Assembly (NCBI RefSeq): GCF_001854405.1
Contig: NZ_CP017718.1
Span: forward strand, 2,604,001 to 2,668,000
Direction: 5' to 3'
DNA: 64,000 nt
DNA from: Hyphomonas sp. Mor2
GTDB taxonomy: Bacteria; Pseudomonadota; Alphaproteobacteria; Caulobacterales; Hyphomonadaceae
This document shows, piece after piece, positions 17,434-27,507 of this stretch. Under the pieces are notes generated by a model. It was not told the origin of the DNA, searched no databases, and was given only the letters and a program-made list of their open reading frames with translations. The position numbers and the translations under genes were made by a program. Numbering within the stretch: the first letter of the stretch is position 1; the number at the start of each line of letters is the position of its first letter.

Positions 17434-18839
17434 GAGCGCGGCGAGCCGAACGGGGCCTCGGCCCGGCGCCGGAGCAAGGGGAAGCGCATGCCCTTGTCGG
17501 GGTCAGACTTGCCACTCTCATATCGTCCGACCAGGCGATAGGCGAGCCAGAAGCCGAGTATGCCAAACAAGACGCCGCCCACAGCCTGCCCGATCAGCAC
17601 GCCGGACGCCCCGCCCATCTCCGCGCCAACATAGATGAAAGGCACGACGCCAATCGTGTTCTTGCCCCAGTTGAGAAAGGTCGAGAAAAGCGGTCGACGA
17701 AGATTGTTGAACGCCGCGTTGGAGACAAACAGCGTCCCATTGAAGATGAAGAGCGGCGCCACGGCGACGGCGAACCAGAATATGATCTGCGCACCTTCCT
17801 CACTGAGGCTGAAGCTTGCCGAGATGGCGCCATGCCCGATCAGCAAGGCGATCCAAATCACCACGACATAAGCTGCGGTGAACTGCACCGACTTGATCAG
17901 CGTCCCGCGCACCCGGTCAAACTGTTTCGCCCCGAAATTCTGGCCAATGATCGGCCCGACGGCGCCGGACAGCGCAAAGATCACACAGAATGCCAGCGGC
18001 GTGAGCCGCCCGGCAACCGCCATCGCGGCCACCGCCGGATCGCCAAACTCGGAGATCGCACGGGTCACAAATCCGTTTCCGAACGGGGTCGCGACATTGG
18101 TCAGCATGGCCGGCGCCGCGATCGCGACAATCGGCTTCAGGTCCGACTTGAACCGCGCCATATCGATCTGGGCGAAGCCACCATAATGCTTGAAGATCGG
18201 ATACAGCGCCGTGATCATGGTCGCAAAACGCGCCGCCACCGAGGCATAGGCCGCGCCATCGAGGCCCAGCCCAAATCCAAAAATCAGGATCGGATCGAGA
18301 ATGGCATTCACCGCCCCGGCGGTAAGCGTCACGGTCATCGCCCGTCGGGCATCGCCATGGGCCCGCAGGATCCCTGTCGCCATCATCCCGATCGCCCCGA
18401 TCGGCATCACGGTCACGACAATCCTGAAATAGCGCACCGCCAGATCCAGTGTCGTCCCTTTCGCCCCGATCAGTCCGATCAGCACCGGCGCATAGATCCA
18501 GCACAGCACCGCCAGGATACCGGTAATCACGATCCCGAACACGAGCACGCTGGTGGCAATCTTGCGCGCTTCTTCGGCCACCCCCTGCCCCAGCCTCTGC
18601 GCGACCAGGGCGCTGGTCGCAATCGTCATCCCGATCGAAACAGAGAAGGTGAAAAACAGAACCGTCCCGGCAAACCCGACGGCCGCTGCAAGCTCCTGTT
18701 CGCCTAGCATTGAAATGAACAGCAGGTCGGCAAAATCGACCAGGAACATGGAAACCAGACCAATGCTCGCCGAGGCGGACATTATCGAGATATGGCGCAG
18801 CAGGTTGCCCTCCAGAAAGATCGCCTGCTTGTTCGCCAT
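17430..18839 (-). CDS. MATE-family multidrug/sodium antiporter
   Basis: Twelve hydrophobic helices over 469 residues contain FVDFADLLFISMLGEQELAA-like helix 1 and a repeated half (ISEFGDPAVAAMAVAGRLTP). The start MANKQAIFLEGNLLRHISIM is preferred, since an ORF extension of 25 codons upstream is proline/arginine-rich and not membrane-like. MATE pumps export cationic drugs in exchange for Na+ or H+. The substrate is unknown. The gene is convergent with the CpeT gene and overlaps it by 4 bases. Confidence 0.93.
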   Translation of the reverse strand: MANKQAIFLEGNLLRHISIMSASASIGLVSMFLVDFADLLFISMLGEQELAAAVGFAGTVLFFTFSVSIGMTIATSALVAQRLGQGVAEEARKIATSVLVFGIVITGILAVLCWIYAPVLIGLIGAKGTTLDLAVRYFRIVVTVMPIGAIGMMATGILRAHGDARRAMTVTLTAGAVNAILDPILIFGFGLGLDGAAYASVAARFATMITALYPIFKHYGGFAQIDMARFKSDLKPIVAIAAPAMLTNVATPFGNGFVTRAISEFGDPAVAAMAVAGRLTPLAFCVIFALSGAVGPIIGQNFGAKQFDRVRGTLIKSVQFTAAYVVVIWIALLIGHGAISASFSLSEEGAQIIFWFAVAVAPLFIFNGTLFVSNAAFNNLRRPLFSTFLNWGKNTIGVVPFIYVGAEMGGASGVLIGQAVGGVLFGILGFWLAYRLVGRYESGKSDPDKGMRFPLLRRRAEAPFGSPRS

Positions 18840-19007
18840 ACTATGTTCCGTTCGAGAGGTCCCCACACGACCTCCCAAACAAGGAGGCCGCGCGTCTATA
18901 TGGACCCTAACCACTCAATTGCGACCAGGCGAGCGAGATTTTCTACAGAGTGGGTGTGGGCGTCAAAGCGGACATTAGTCCGAAATTGTTTTGGACACTC
19001 ACAGTCG

Positions 19008-20870
19008 TTATGTGCGTCTGACCTGTTTCTTGCTGCGTTTCTTCTCACCATTGGGTCCACGTGGTTTTTTGGGGCCGGTGCGTTTCTTTTGATGGGTGTT
19101 CGCGCGGCTCTTTTCAGAGGCCGGGCGCCTGACTTTCTTGGGGCCATTTTTTGTGAAGGCTTTGGTGTTCCTGGGGCGCGGTGCTTCAGTATCTGGCGCT
19201 TCTGAACGCCCCACCCAAATGCTCTTGTCGATAATTTGGCGTTCGCCCGCAGCGTCCATCAAAAGTTCTGCAGCCTCGGGTTTCAACTCTACAAATGTGG
19301 CGTCTGCTTCAATGCGGATGGCACCGATACTGTTGCGAGAGAAATTCCCAGACTTGCACAACATTGGAATCAACCATTTCGGGTCAGCCTTTTTCTTGCG
19401 GCCCACGCCGAGTTTTATCCACTGACCGTCCGGAAAATCTGAGCCACGGCGTCCGCCATGTTCGCGTCGCGGCTCCCGGGGATAGTTTCGGTCGGGATCA
19501 TAGTCGCTTCGGCGAGACGGATTTGCCTTCTGTGCACCAGGGTCTTGTAGAATTTCGGGCGCGGAGTCGTTTGCGCGAGTCAAGCGCACGATCGCTGCGG
19601 CCAGGTGTTCTGCGCTATATTTTTCCAGCAAAGCATTTGCGAGGCTCGATTCGACATCCTCTGGCGGAGATTGCAACACATCGCTCGCGAGCAATTTGTT
19701 ATTCAACTCGGCTTCGATCTCCTCCGCTGATGGCGGCAACCGCCACTCGGCTTTGACCTTGGCTTCCAGGAGAAGTCGCTCTGTTCGGCGCCTTGCACGG
19801 ACTGGAACGATCAAAGCGCATACACCCTGTCGACCCGCACGCCCGGTGCGACCAGATCGGTGAAGGAGACCTTCTTTGTTACGCGGCAAATCTGCATGGA
19901 TGACCAAATCCAGACCGGGCAAATCAAGCCCGCGAGCCGCGACATCCGTGGCGACGCAAACCCGCGCGCGGCCATCGCGCATCGCCAGAACCGAGTTGCT
20001 GCGCTCTTTCTGGCTGAACTCCCCCGACAGGGCGACAACTGAAAAACCTCGATTGGTCAAACGTGCCGTCAGTTTACTCACGGCGTCACGGCGTGAGCAG
20101 AACACGATCGCGTTCGGGGCATCATGGAAAAGAAGTGTGTTGATCACCGCCTTTTCAACATCGGATGGGACGACCGTCATCGCCTGGTATGCAATGTCGC
20201 TGTGTGCCGATTGGGTAGAGATCGTGTTGAGCCGTTCTGCATTGTTCTGATAGGTCTCCGCCAACCTGGCGATGGGCTTTGAAACGGTCGCCGAAAACAT
20301 CAGGGTTTGACGGTCTGAGGGCGCCGCATCCAGGATATGTTCCAGTTCCTCTCGGAAACCCATATCCATCATCTCGTCTGCTTCATCTAAAACAATCGAT
20401 TGAAGCTGACTGAGGTCGAGCGAGGCGCGCCGGATATGATCAACGAGACGGCCTGGCGTGCCGACAACAATATGCGCACCTTTGCTAAGTTGGCGGCGCT
20501 CGTCCCGAATATCGACCCCGCCTATGCAAGACACGACACGCCCGCCAGCTTCCGCATACAGCCATTGCAGCTCTCTGGTGACCTGCTGTGCAAGTTCTCT
20601 TGTGGGTGCGACAATCAATGCGGCAGGATATTCAACATCTGGCAAATGCGATGCGTCTTGCAGAATAGATGACGCGAGCGCGAGCCCGAACGCCACAGTC
20701 TTTCCAGACCCCGTTTGCGCAGAAACAAGCAAATCGCGACCGAACCAAGCCGGGTTCAGGACGGCTTCCTGGACCGGGGTTAATGTATCATACCCCTTGT
20801 TCGCAAGCGCCTCTGCGAGTGGCGTAGCAATCTCAAACTCGGTTTTCATTATGGGACTTTCAGATGCCAT
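19008..20870 (-). CDS. DEAD-box RNA helicase with DbpA RNA-binding domain
   Basis: The 620-residue protein carries the helicase motifs Q (YDTLTPVQEAVL), I (AQTGSGKT), Ia (APTRELAQQ), II (DEAD), III (SAT) and VI (HRSGRTGRAG). After an acidic/charged linker, residues about 485-555 (IKLGVGRKKKADPKWLIPML ... DKSIWVG) form the DbpA/CsdA-type RNA-binding domain. A Lys/Arg-rich tail follows. It probably acts in ribosome assembly or cold-shock RNA remodelling. ATG at 20870 has GCGGAA upstream; ATG at 20849 is possible. The composition is somewhat less GC-rich than its neighbours. Confidence 0.95.
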   Translation of the reverse strand: MASESPIMKTEFEIATPLAEALANKGYDTLTPVQEAVLNPAWFGRDLLVSAQTGSGKTVAFGLALASSILQDASHLPDVEYPAALIVAPTRELAQQVTRELQWLYAEAGGRVVSCIGGVDIRDERRQLSKGAHIVVGTPGRLVDHIRRASLDLSQLQSIVLDEADEMMDMGFREELEHILDAAPSDRQTLMFSATVSKPIARLAETYQNNAERLNTISTQSAHSDIAYQAMTVVPSDVEKAVINTLLFHDAPNAIVFCSRRDAVSKLTARLTNRGFSVVALSGEFSQKERSNSVLAMRDGRARVCVATDVAARGLDLPGLDLVIHADLPRNKEGLLHRSGRTGRAGRQGVCALIVPVRARRRTERLLLEAKVKAEWRLPPSAEEIEAELNNKLLASDVLQSPPEDVESSLANALLEKYSAEHLAAAIVRLTRANDSAPEILQDPGAQKANPSRRSDYDPDRNYPREPRREHGGRRGSDFPDGQWIKLGVGRKKKADPKWLIPMLCKSGNFSRNSIGAIRIEADATFVELKPEAAELLMDAAGERQIIDKSIWVGRSEAPDTEAPRPRNTKAFTKNGPKKVRRPASEKSRANTHQKKRTGPKKPRGPNGEKKRSKKQVRRT

Positions 20871-21024
20871 TGAAGCGTTCCGCCTCGTCCACGCTGGACG
20901 GTGGGGTTCAATACGCAAGCAGTTAGTCGCAAACGCACCGTCTGACTAACGAAATCTGCACACCGCTGAAACCGTGAGCGAACGGCAAGAGAATCTCGAC
21001 CCGGGTTAGCGAACGAGTTTTACC

Positions 21025-21249
21025 ATGTCCGCCTATGATCCGTCCTCGCGACGCGAACACTCGTATGAGCCGCCAATCCCCGTCCCAATCCGAGCCCACA
21101 CCTTGGTCCATACCTTGCAGCGCATGACCGATCATGCCGAAATCTGCCTACAAAAGACCAAGCCGATCATCGTCCGGCTCATGGCGTCGCTCAATGCGTT
21201 GATCCTGACGATTGAGATCCTGCCGGGGCCGGTGCACACACTCTATTAA
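21025..21249 (+). CDS. Small hypothetical protein (74 residues)
   Basis: The frame uses GC-ending codons in the manner of neighbouring genes and gives a plausible peptide. The N-terminus is polar and Pro-rich; a helical second half contains CLQKTKPIIVRLMASLNALI. No family is recognised and the ribosome-binding site is poor. It lies in the 430-bp gap between the helicase and the PAN-domain gene, where no other gene is visible. A shorter minus-strand frame overlaps but has worse codon use. Confidence 0.45.
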   Translation: MSAYDPSSRREHSYEPPIPVPIRAHTLVHTLQRMTDHAEICLQKTKPIIVRLMASLNALILTIEILPGPVHTLY

Positions 21250-21301
21250 GGCCGATCATGGCATAGTTCCGCCAAACCTCGTGTGAAGTGGAGCCAAACG
21301 C

Positions 21302-22186
21302 ATGCGCTTTGTCCCTGTTCTGATTGCCGCGGCTTGCCTGACGCTGCCAGCTGGCGCGACCAAGCCGACCCCGGAATCGCCGCCAACGACGCCGGACGCG
21401 CTGGATCTCGCCGGCGCCCCGCTTGTGGTGCGAGAGAATACGTATCGATTTGGTGCCCTTCTGCGGTCGGAGCCAGGCACATCGGTTGATGCCTGCGCTG
21501 CCGCCTGTCACGCCGATGCGCGCTGCCAGGCCTGGACGCTGACCCCGGCCGCCTATTCGGCCGAAGCCCGCTGTGAGCTGAAATCCAATCCTGGCGCATC
21601 TTCCTATCGCCCCGGCGCGGTTTCCGGCATCTCGGAATCGCTACGCATGCAACCTGAAATGCGCTATCAGGTCAGCGTCCCGGAAGGCTATCAACCTGCG
21701 CCAGTGGAAGAGCTCGAAGGGGCTCCTGTCGACGCGGCCAAGGCAGAATCTGCGCCGATGAAACGCGCTGAATCAAAACCACCCAAAGCCCTGCCGGACT
21801 TGCTCGGCACCACGGAAACGCGCGTTTCCGCCGTGATGCGCCAGCCCGCGCCACCCGCCGCGCCCATTCCACCAGCCTCCCCGGCTGAGCAGGTCTGGCC
21901 TGCACCGCCCATGACACCGGTTGCGCCGCTGGTGCCGGTCAAGGCGGCATCTGCGACGCCCGCTCCGTCAACCGAGCCAGCCGAGCGTGTCATCCGGATC
22001 TCCGATGCGCCCGAAGCGGTGGCCACGCCGATTACACCCGCCGAACCGGGCGCGCCGATCATGTTCAAGCTGACCGCGCCGAAGCCGGTTCCGGCAGCGA
22101 CACCGGCCACAGCGTCTGCGCCAAGCGTGAAATCTGAAGCGATTGAAGAGGCGACGCCACCTGCCGCTCCGGCGAGCAGTCGCTAG
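21302..22186 (+). CDS. Secreted PAN/Apple-domain protein with Pro/Ala-rich tail
   Basis: A signal peptide (MRFVPVLIAAACLTLPAGA) is followed by a PAN-like domain at about residues 40-115. There, TSVDACAAACHADARCQAWT and a later Cys (RCELK) give the disulfide pattern, and residues AVSGISESLR close the fold. The remaining 170 residues are Pro, Ala, Glu and Thr rich and probably unstructured, as in a wall-spanning or anchor region. PAN domains bind protein or carbohydrate. The stop overlaps the convergent pseudouridine synthase by 4 bases (CTAG). Confidence 0.8.
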   Translation: MRFVPVLIAAACLTLPAGATKPTPESPPTTPDALDLAGAPLVVRENTYRFGALLRSEPGTSVDACAAACHADARCQAWTLTPAAYSAEARCELKSNPGASSYRPGAVSGISESLRMQPEMRYQVSVPEGYQPAPVEELEGAPVDAAKAESAPMKRAESKPPKALPDLLGTTETRVSAVMRQPAPPAAPIPPASPAEQVWPAPPMTPVAPLVPVKAASATPAPSTEPAERVIRISDAPEAVATPITPAEPGAPIMFKLTAPKPVPAATPATASAPSVKSEAIEEATPPAAPASSR

Positions 22187-23106
22187 TCTTTCCGATCGTC
22201 GCGCGGCTTGCGTTTGCGTTCGCGGAACTCGGAAATCTCTCGGGATTTGTCGCGATTGGGTTTCGGCCCACCTCGACCGACAAAGCTTCGCCCTTTGCGT
22301 ACAGGCTTGCCATCGGCATCGGTGACCCGCTTCGGGCGCGGCGGCAGGGACGCGGCGATCAGAGCCGCACGTTCCTTGTTCTTGAGCGTACGCCACTTGC
22401 CGAGCGGCAGATCACCCAGCTCCAGCGGCCCGATGCGAATGCGCTGCAAGTCCGTGACGCGCAGACCAACCAGCTCACACATGCGCCGGATCTGTCGCTT
22501 GCGGCCCTCCTTCAGGATGAAGCGCAGCACCTGACCCCCCTCACGCGTGATCTTGGCCGGTTTGAGACGGCGATTGTCGAGGCTGAGTCCGTTGCGTAGC
22601 AGGGTCAGCCGCCCCTCCTTGATGTCGCCTTTGACGGTAACGAGATACTCCTTCTCGAGACTGTGCTGTGGGCCAATGATCGCCTTGGCCAGGACCCCAT
22701 CCTCTGACAGCAGGAGCAGGCCATGCGAGTCCTGGTCGAGTCGCCCGAGCGGGGCGAGACTCGCCGTCTTGCCAGGACCGCGGCTGCCATCCGTGGCATT
22801 GCCAGTCTTGAGCAGGCGCACCGCTGGCGCCTGGCCCTCCTCCGGCTGCGCCGAGACATAGTCAACCGGCTTGTTGAGCACCGCAGTGAACTTGGTTGCA
22901 ATCGAGCGCTGCGCCGCGTCGGAGAGCGTCAGCTTCTGACCCGGCTCGATCTTGTGGCCGGGGCGCTCGATGACCTCTTCATCGATCAGTACGCCGCCCG
23001 CCTCGATCAGCGCCTCGGCCTCGCGCCGTGAACACAAGCCAAGCTCGGCCATCCACTTGTTGACCCGGACCGGCGCATTGCCGCGATAGAGATGCTCATC
23101 TGCCAT
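22183..23106 (-). CDS. rluF: RluF-like rRNA pseudouridine synthase (RsuA/RluB/E/F family)
   Basis: An S4 RNA-binding domain ([20 protein letters not shown]) is followed by the synthase core. The catalytic Asp is in [48 protein letters not shown] and [13 protein letters not shown] resemble RluF, which modifies 23S rRNA position 2604 in E. coli. RluB or RsuA specificity cannot be ruled out. A Lys/Arg-rich C-terminal tail of about 50 residues is extra. The start at [10 protein letters not shown] is chosen over a TG-poor upstream frame. Confidence 0.88.
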   Translation of the reverse strand: MADEHLYRGNAPVRVNKWMAELGLCSRREAEALIEAGGVLIDEEVIERPGHKIEPGQKLTLSDAAQRSIATKFTAVLNKPVDYVSAQPEEGQAPAVRLLKTGNATDGSRGPGKTASLAPLGRLDQDSHGLLLLSEDGVLAKAIIGPQHSLEKEYLVTVKGDIKEGRLTLLRNGLSLDNRRLKPAKITREGGQVLRFILKEGRKRQIRRMCELVGLRVTDLQRIRIGPLELGDLPLGKWRTLKNKERAALIAASLPPRPKRVTDADGKPVRKGRSFVGRGGPKPNRDKSREISEFRERKRKPRDDRKD

Positions 23107-23218
23107 GCCGCGGGGTGTGATCGAGGCAGGGACATACGTCAATCAAGAAATACCAGATGCAGAACTTCCCTTTTGCCCCGACTCCCTGCTAAAGGCGGGC
23201 GCAAGAACAGGAGCGACC

Positions 23219-23881
23219 ATGAAAACCGCTGTGATTGTCTTCCCCGGCTCGAATTGTGACCGCGACGCGCAAGTGGCGCTGCGCCAGGCAAGCGGCCAGG
23301 ACCCTGCCATGGTCTGGCACAAGGACGGGACGATCCCGGACGGCACCGATCTGGTCATGGTGCCGGGTGGCTTCTCCTATGGCGACTATCTCCGCTGCGG
23401 CGCAATGGCCGCCAACAGCCCCGTGATCGCGCAACTACACGCGCATGCGGAGCGCGGCGGCTACATCCTCGGAGTCTGCAATGGCTTCCAGATCCTGTGC
23501 GAAACGGGACTGCTGCCCGGTGCGCTGATGCGCAATACCAGCCTCGACTTTGTCTGCAAGCCGCAAACGCTCAAGATCGAAACGGCCAACAGTGCCTTTA
23601 CCAGCGCCTATGGCAGCACAAGCGAGATCTCGATCCCGATCGCTCACCATGATGGCAATTATGTCGCTGACGACGCAACGCTGGATGCGCTCGAGAGCGA
23701 TGGTCGCGTAGCCTTCCGCTATGTCGGCAATCCAAACGGCTCGGCGCGCGATATTGCGGGAGTGATCAGCGAGAATGGTCGCGTGCTCGGCATGATGCCT
23801 CATCCCGAACGCGCCATTGGCGGCCATGAAGGCGGCACGGACGGCCTCGGCATGTTCGAGAGCCTGATGGCCGCGGCGTGA
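23219..23881 (+). CDS. purQ: Phosphoribosylformylglycinamidine synthase, glutaminase subunit
   Basis: PurQ supplies ammonia to PurL in purine synthesis. Starting at [20 protein letters not shown] with AGGAG upstream, it has the class I glutaminase triad: Cys in [11 protein letters not shown], and His/Glu in [11 protein letters not shown]. Length 220 is typical. purL follows 48 bases later. purS, the third subunit needed by this small PurL type, is not upstream; an oppositely oriented pseudouridine synthase is there instead. Confidence 0.97.
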   Translation: MKTAVIVFPGSNCDRDAQVALRQASGQDPAMVWHKDGTIPDGTDLVMVPGGFSYGDYLRCGAMAANSPVIAQLHAHAERGGYILGVCNGFQILCETGLLPGALMRNTSLDFVCKPQTLKIETANSAFTSAYGSTSEISIPIAHHDGNYVADDATLDALESDGRVAFRYVGNPNGSARDIAGVISENGRVLGMMPHPERAIGGHEGGTDGLGMFESLMAAA

Positions 23882-23929
23882 GCAGGCACCGATCTCTAAC
23901 TCTAATCCTGATAAGCGAACTGGTTGAGC

Positions 23930-26251
23930 ATGACTAACACATCCGCGATTATCTCTGCGATGCAAGCTGAGCAAAACGCTCAAACCGCTGATGAGCATGG
24001 CATCAATGCCGAAGAGTGGAGCCGCCTCGTCACGCGACTGGGCCGTAAGCCGAACCTTGTCGAACTCGGCATCTATTCGGTGATGTGGTCAGAGCATTGC
24101 TCCTACAAATCCTCGCGCCGCCATTTGTCCAAATTCCCGACCAAGAACAAGCATGTCATCCAGGGCCCCGGCGAGAATGCGGGCGTCATCGATATTGGCG
24201 ACGGCCAGGCGGCGATCTTCAAGATGGAGAGCCACAACCACCCATCTTACATTGAGCCCTATCAAGGCGCAGCGACCGGCGTCGGCGGTATCCTGCGCGA
24301 TGTGTTCACCATGGGCGCGCGCCCGATCGCGCTGGTCAATGCGCTGCGCTTCGGCGATCCGAGCCATCCCAAGACGCGCAGCCTTGTGGCTGGCGTGGTC
24401 GCAGGCATTGGCGGCTATGGCAATTGTGTCGGCGTTCCGACCGTGGCGGGCGAGACCGAGTTCCACTCCGGCTATAATGGCAACATCCTGGTCAATGCGA
24501 TGGCGGTGGGCCTCGCCGATCAAGACAAGATTTTCTACGCCCGCGGCGCGACGCCCGGCAATCCGATCTTTTATGTCGGTTCCAAGACCGGCCGTGATGG
24601 CATACATGGCGCGACCATGGCCTCGGCTGAATTCTCCGAAGGCGATGAAGACAATCGCCCGACCGTTCAGGTCGGTGACCCGTTCACCGAAAAGCTGCTG
24701 ATCGAAGCCTGCCTCGAACTGATGGCGACCGATGCGATCCAGGCGATCCAGGATATGGGCGCTGCGGGTCTCACCTCGTCGTCCGTCGAGATGGCTGATA
24801 GTGGCGGCGAGAATGGCGAAGGCATCGGCGTCGAGATGGATCTTGACAAGGTCCCGCAGCGCGAAACCGGCATGAGCGCCTATGAGATCATGCTGTCGGA
24901 AAGCCAGGAGCGGATGCTCATGGTGCTCTATCCGGACAAGATCGATGTCGCCAAGAAAGTGTTCGAGAAATACGACCTCGACGCCGAAGTCATAGGTTTG
25001 ACCACGGATAGTGGCCGCATGGTGCTGAAACAGTTTGGCGAAACGGTTTGCGATATTCCGGTCGCGCCACTGGCGGAAGATGCGCCGAACTATGATCGCC
25101 CCTGGGTGGAGCCGAAGACACGCGCGCCGCTCGACATCTCCAAATATCCTGAGCCAGAAGACTATGGCGAAGTACTGCTGAAGCTGATGTCCTGCCCGGA
25201 CATGGCCTCCAAACGCTGGATCTGGGAACAGTATGACCGCCACGTCATGGGCGACACGGTGGACAGCTCGCAAAGCATGGGCAATGCCGCCATCGTCCGT
25301 ATTCACAGGACGAACAAGGCGCTGGCGATCACCTCTGATTGCACGCCGCGCTATGTCGCCGCCGACCCGTATGAAGGTGGCAAGCAGGCGGTGGCCGAGG
25401 CCTATCGCAATCTCTCGGCGGTCGGCGCGAAGCCGATTGCAATCACGGATAATCTCAATTTCGGCAATCCGGAAAAGCCCGAGACGATGGGCTATATCGT
25501 CAAGGCGATCGAAGGCATGGCTGAGGCCTGCGAGACCCTCGATTTCCCGGTCGTGTCCGGCAATGTCAGCCTGTACAATGAGACAGACGGGATCGCGATC
25601 CCGCCCACGCCTGTGGTCGGCGGTGTGGGTCTGATTGAGGACCTCGACAAGGTGGCGACGCTGAAAGGGGCGCAGCCAGGGGATGTGCTCATCCTGATCG
25701 GCGAGACCAAAGGGCATATGGGCGCGTCGCTCTATGCGCGGGAAATTCTGGGGCTGGACGGCGAAGAGGCCGGACCGCCACCGCCGGTGGATTTGGAGAT
25801 GGAACATCGGAACGCTGATTTTGTGCGGGAGCTGGTGGAACGCGGGCTGGTGAACGCCGTGCATGATGTGAGCGATGGGGGAATTGCTTGTGCAGCAGCG
25901 GAGATGGCGCTGGCGAGTGGTTTCGGGGTCATGCTCGACCTCGAAAGTGCATTCACGATTTACAGGACGGATCAGACAATCGGGTATCGCGCCAAAAATG
26001 CGTTGTTCGGAGAGGGACAAGGACGCTATTTGTTGGCGGTGCCCGCGACCGAAGCGAATGGGATCGCTGAACTTGCCAGCCATGCGAAAGTTTTGACCTC
26101 GCCATCGCCAAGCACTGGAAGCATTACTGTTGACCGAAATCTGACATTCTTCGATGACACGAGCGAGCTGGGAACATTGAATCTCCCCCTCGCCCGCCTC
26201 CGCGAAGCGCATGAAGGTTGGCTACTAAGCTATATGAGTGCGGTGGATTAG
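23930..26251 (+). CDS. purL: Phosphoribosylformylglycinamidine synthase, synthetase subunit (small type)
   Basis: The 773-residue protein is the SmPurL form, which works with PurS and PurQ. Characteristic segments are [57 protein letters not shown] and [21 protein letters not shown] at 23930 gives the normal N-terminus; a TTG two codons earlier is less likely. The last 450 bases show looser codon use than the rest, but the frame and family motifs continue to the end. Confidence 0.97.
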   Translation: MTNTSAIISAMQAEQNAQTADEHGINAEEWSRLVTRLGRKPNLVELGIYSVMWSEHCSYKSSRRHLSKFPTKNKHVIQGPGENAGVIDIGDGQAAIFKMESHNHPSYIEPYQGAATGVGGILRDVFTMGARPIALVNALRFGDPSHPKTRSLVAGVVAGIGGYGNCVGVPTVAGETEFHSGYNGNILVNAMAVGLADQDKIFYARGATPGNPIFYVGSKTGRDGIHGATMASAEFSEGDEDNRPTVQVGDPFTEKLLIEACLELMATDAIQAIQDMGAAGLTSSSVEMADSGGENGEGIGVEMDLDKVPQRETGMSAYEIMLSESQERMLMVLYPDKIDVAKKVFEKYDLDAEVIGLTTDSGRMVLKQFGETVCDIPVAPLAEDAPNYDRPWVEPKTRAPLDISKYPEPEDYGEVLLKLMSCPDMASKRWIWEQYDRHVMGDTVDSSQSMGNAAIVRIHRTNKALAITSDCTPRYVAADPYEGGKQAVAEAYRNLSAVGAKPIAITDNLNFGNPEKPETMGYIVKAIEGMAEACETLDFPVVSGNVSLYNETDGIAIPPTPVVGGVGLIEDLDKVATLKGAQPGDVLILIGETKGHMGASLYAREILGLDGEEAGPPPPVDLEMEHRNADFVRELVERGLVNAVHDVSDGGIACAAAEMALASGFGVMLDLESAFTIYRTDQTIGYRAKNALFGEGQGRYLLAVPATEANGIAELASHAKVLTSPSPSTGSITVDRNLTFFDDTSELGTLNLPLARLREAHEGWLLSYMSAVD

Positions 26252-26300
26252 GCTTTCCGAGCCCAGGGTCACCACACATCCAGCGCGACCGGTCTCTTCT

Positions 26301-26408
26301 TGTCATCCCGGAAAATGCGGCAGCATTTGTCCGGGACCCAGCGCGACCCGAAACGCGGGCGTTCTAGGTCCCGGACATTTTCGCTGACGCGAAAATTCCG
26401 GGATGACA
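26301..26408. repeat. Nested palindromic repeat (REP/BIME-like)
   Basis: An outer pair TGTCATCCCGGAA (26301-26313) / TTCCGGGATGACA (26396-26408) encloses an inner pair GTCCGGGACC (26329-26338) / GGTCCCGGAC (26367-26376). Two small hairpins fill the arms: AAATGC/GCATTT (26313-26328) and ATTTTCGC/GCGAAAAT (26377-26396). The whole can fold as a cruciform or long RNA hairpin. It lies between purL and a GIY-YIG nuclease gene, in a 186-bp gap without other genes. A smaller CCCGGA hairpin occurs at 34491-34518. Confidence 0.85.
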
Positions 26409-26437
26409 GAGCAAGTTTGTTCTTGTATTGTTCCAGA

Positions 26438-26740
26438 ATGCAGGACCATAATTACTTCGTCTATATCCTCGCCTCAAAGCGAATCGGGACGCTTTACACG
26501 GGTCTTACAAATGATCTCGCGCGCCGGATCTGGGAACACAAGACCGGGTACATCAAGGGATTCACGCACAGATATGGTGTGAAGTCGCTGGTCTGGTTCG
26601 AACATCATACCAACATTCAGCAAGCCATTGCCCGCGAGAAGCAGATCAAGCGTTGGCGCCGACAATGGAAGCTCAATCTGATCGAAGCGAGCAACCCGTC
26701 CTGGGAGGACCTGTCCACCAGCCTGCTCGAAGCCAATTAA
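26438..26740 (+). CDS. GIY-YIG nuclease family protein (YhbQ/UPF0213-like)
   Basis: The 100-residue protein is little more than one GIY-YIG domain. FVYILASKRIGTLYTGLTND gives the two signature strands (here VYI...LYTG), NDLARRIWEHK carries the conserved Arg, and AIAREKQIKRWRRQWK carries the catalytic Glu and a basic helix. ATG at 26438 is preferred: the upstream extension reads through the palindromic repeat. Cellular roles of these small nucleases are poorly known. The position next to a structured repeat is notable. It overlaps the convergent outer-membrane protein gene by TTAA. Confidence 0.9.
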   Translation: MQDHNYFVYILASKRIGTLYTGLTNDLARRIWEHKTGYIKGFTHRYGVKSLVWFEHHTNIQQAIAREKQIKRWRRQWKLNLIEASNPSWEDLSTSLLEAN

Positions 26741-27405
26741 AACCGGTAACTCAACCCGACCTGAACCACCGGCCAGAGCTCATAATCCTCGATCTCGTCT
26801 TCGATATCCTGGATTTCCTGATCGAGCTGGGCCTGCAGAATCGGATCGTTGGACAAGGTTCCGCCGACCGCTTGAAGGGTGACATCGCCTGAGCCGAACA
26901 GCGCGGCTCCCGCCAACACATGGAATCCCCAATTGCCGCGGCCCTCAAAGGTTGAATCGAAACCGAGCCCCAGGAAGGGTGCGACATCGTCAAAGGATAC
27001 ATCCCCTTCCAGCCGGCCATATTCCGCCGGTGTGAAGACCACGCCGCCAATGTCCACGGCCACCGTCGAGGTTGCGGTGAGGTCGATCGACTTACCGCCC
27101 GCATAAGCCCCGCCGGTCACGAAGAAACTGTTGCCGAGCGGATGCAGATCCACAAACGCCCCGAATCCGGAAAAATCGAGGTCACCATCATAGCTGATAT
27201 CATCAACATCAATGCTCTCATCGAAGGCAAGATAATTGGCGCCAGCGCGCAACTGAACAAAGTCGTTCAACTGCACCTGACCTTCAATCACGCCGCCCAT
27301 TGTACCGAGGCCGCCGGTGATCGCAAAGTCACCATCCGCGCACGCCATTCCGCTCAGTCCGGTGGACGTGACGGCAAGTGCAGCAAGTTTCCAGGTCAAG
27401 TGCAT
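26737..27405 (-). CDS. Outer-membrane beta-barrel protein
   Basis: A signal peptide (MHLTWKLAALAVTSTGLSGM, cleaved near ACA) precedes a sequence of alternating residues. Gly-rich turns are visible (GGLGTMGGVIEGQVQLNDFV, AFVDLHPLGNSFFVTGGAYA), and the end is VVQVGLSYRF with a terminal Phe. This fits an 8- to 12-strand barrel. Length is 222. AGGAGA stands 7 bases before the chosen ATG. An acidic helical insert (LDQEIQDIEDEIEDYEL) precedes the last strand. Function is unknown. Confidence 0.8.
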   Translation of the reverse strand: MHLTWKLAALAVTSTGLSGMACADGDFAITGGLGTMGGVIEGQVQLNDFVQLRAGANYLAFDESIDVDDISYDGDLDFSGFGAFVDLHPLGNSFFVTGGAYAGGKSIDLTATSTVAVDIGGVVFTPAEYGRLEGDVSFDDVAPFLGLGFDSTFEGRGNWGFHVLAGAALFGSGDVTLQAVGGTLSNDPILQAQLDQEIQDIEDEIEDYELWPVVQVGLSYRF

Positions 27406-27507
27406 GGGTCGTCTCCTAGCTGTAACAGTCAGGAAACTCCGCCACTTGAGTGAAACAATCATGAAACCGGCAAGGTATTACGAGGATTTCACGCAAGTCT
27501 TCTCTAA

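Noticed and set aside
24089-26212. 707-codon open frame on the minus strand
   Set aside because: It lies wholly opposite purL, reads as low-complexity His/Arg-rich protein and has no family features; a GC-rich shadow frame.
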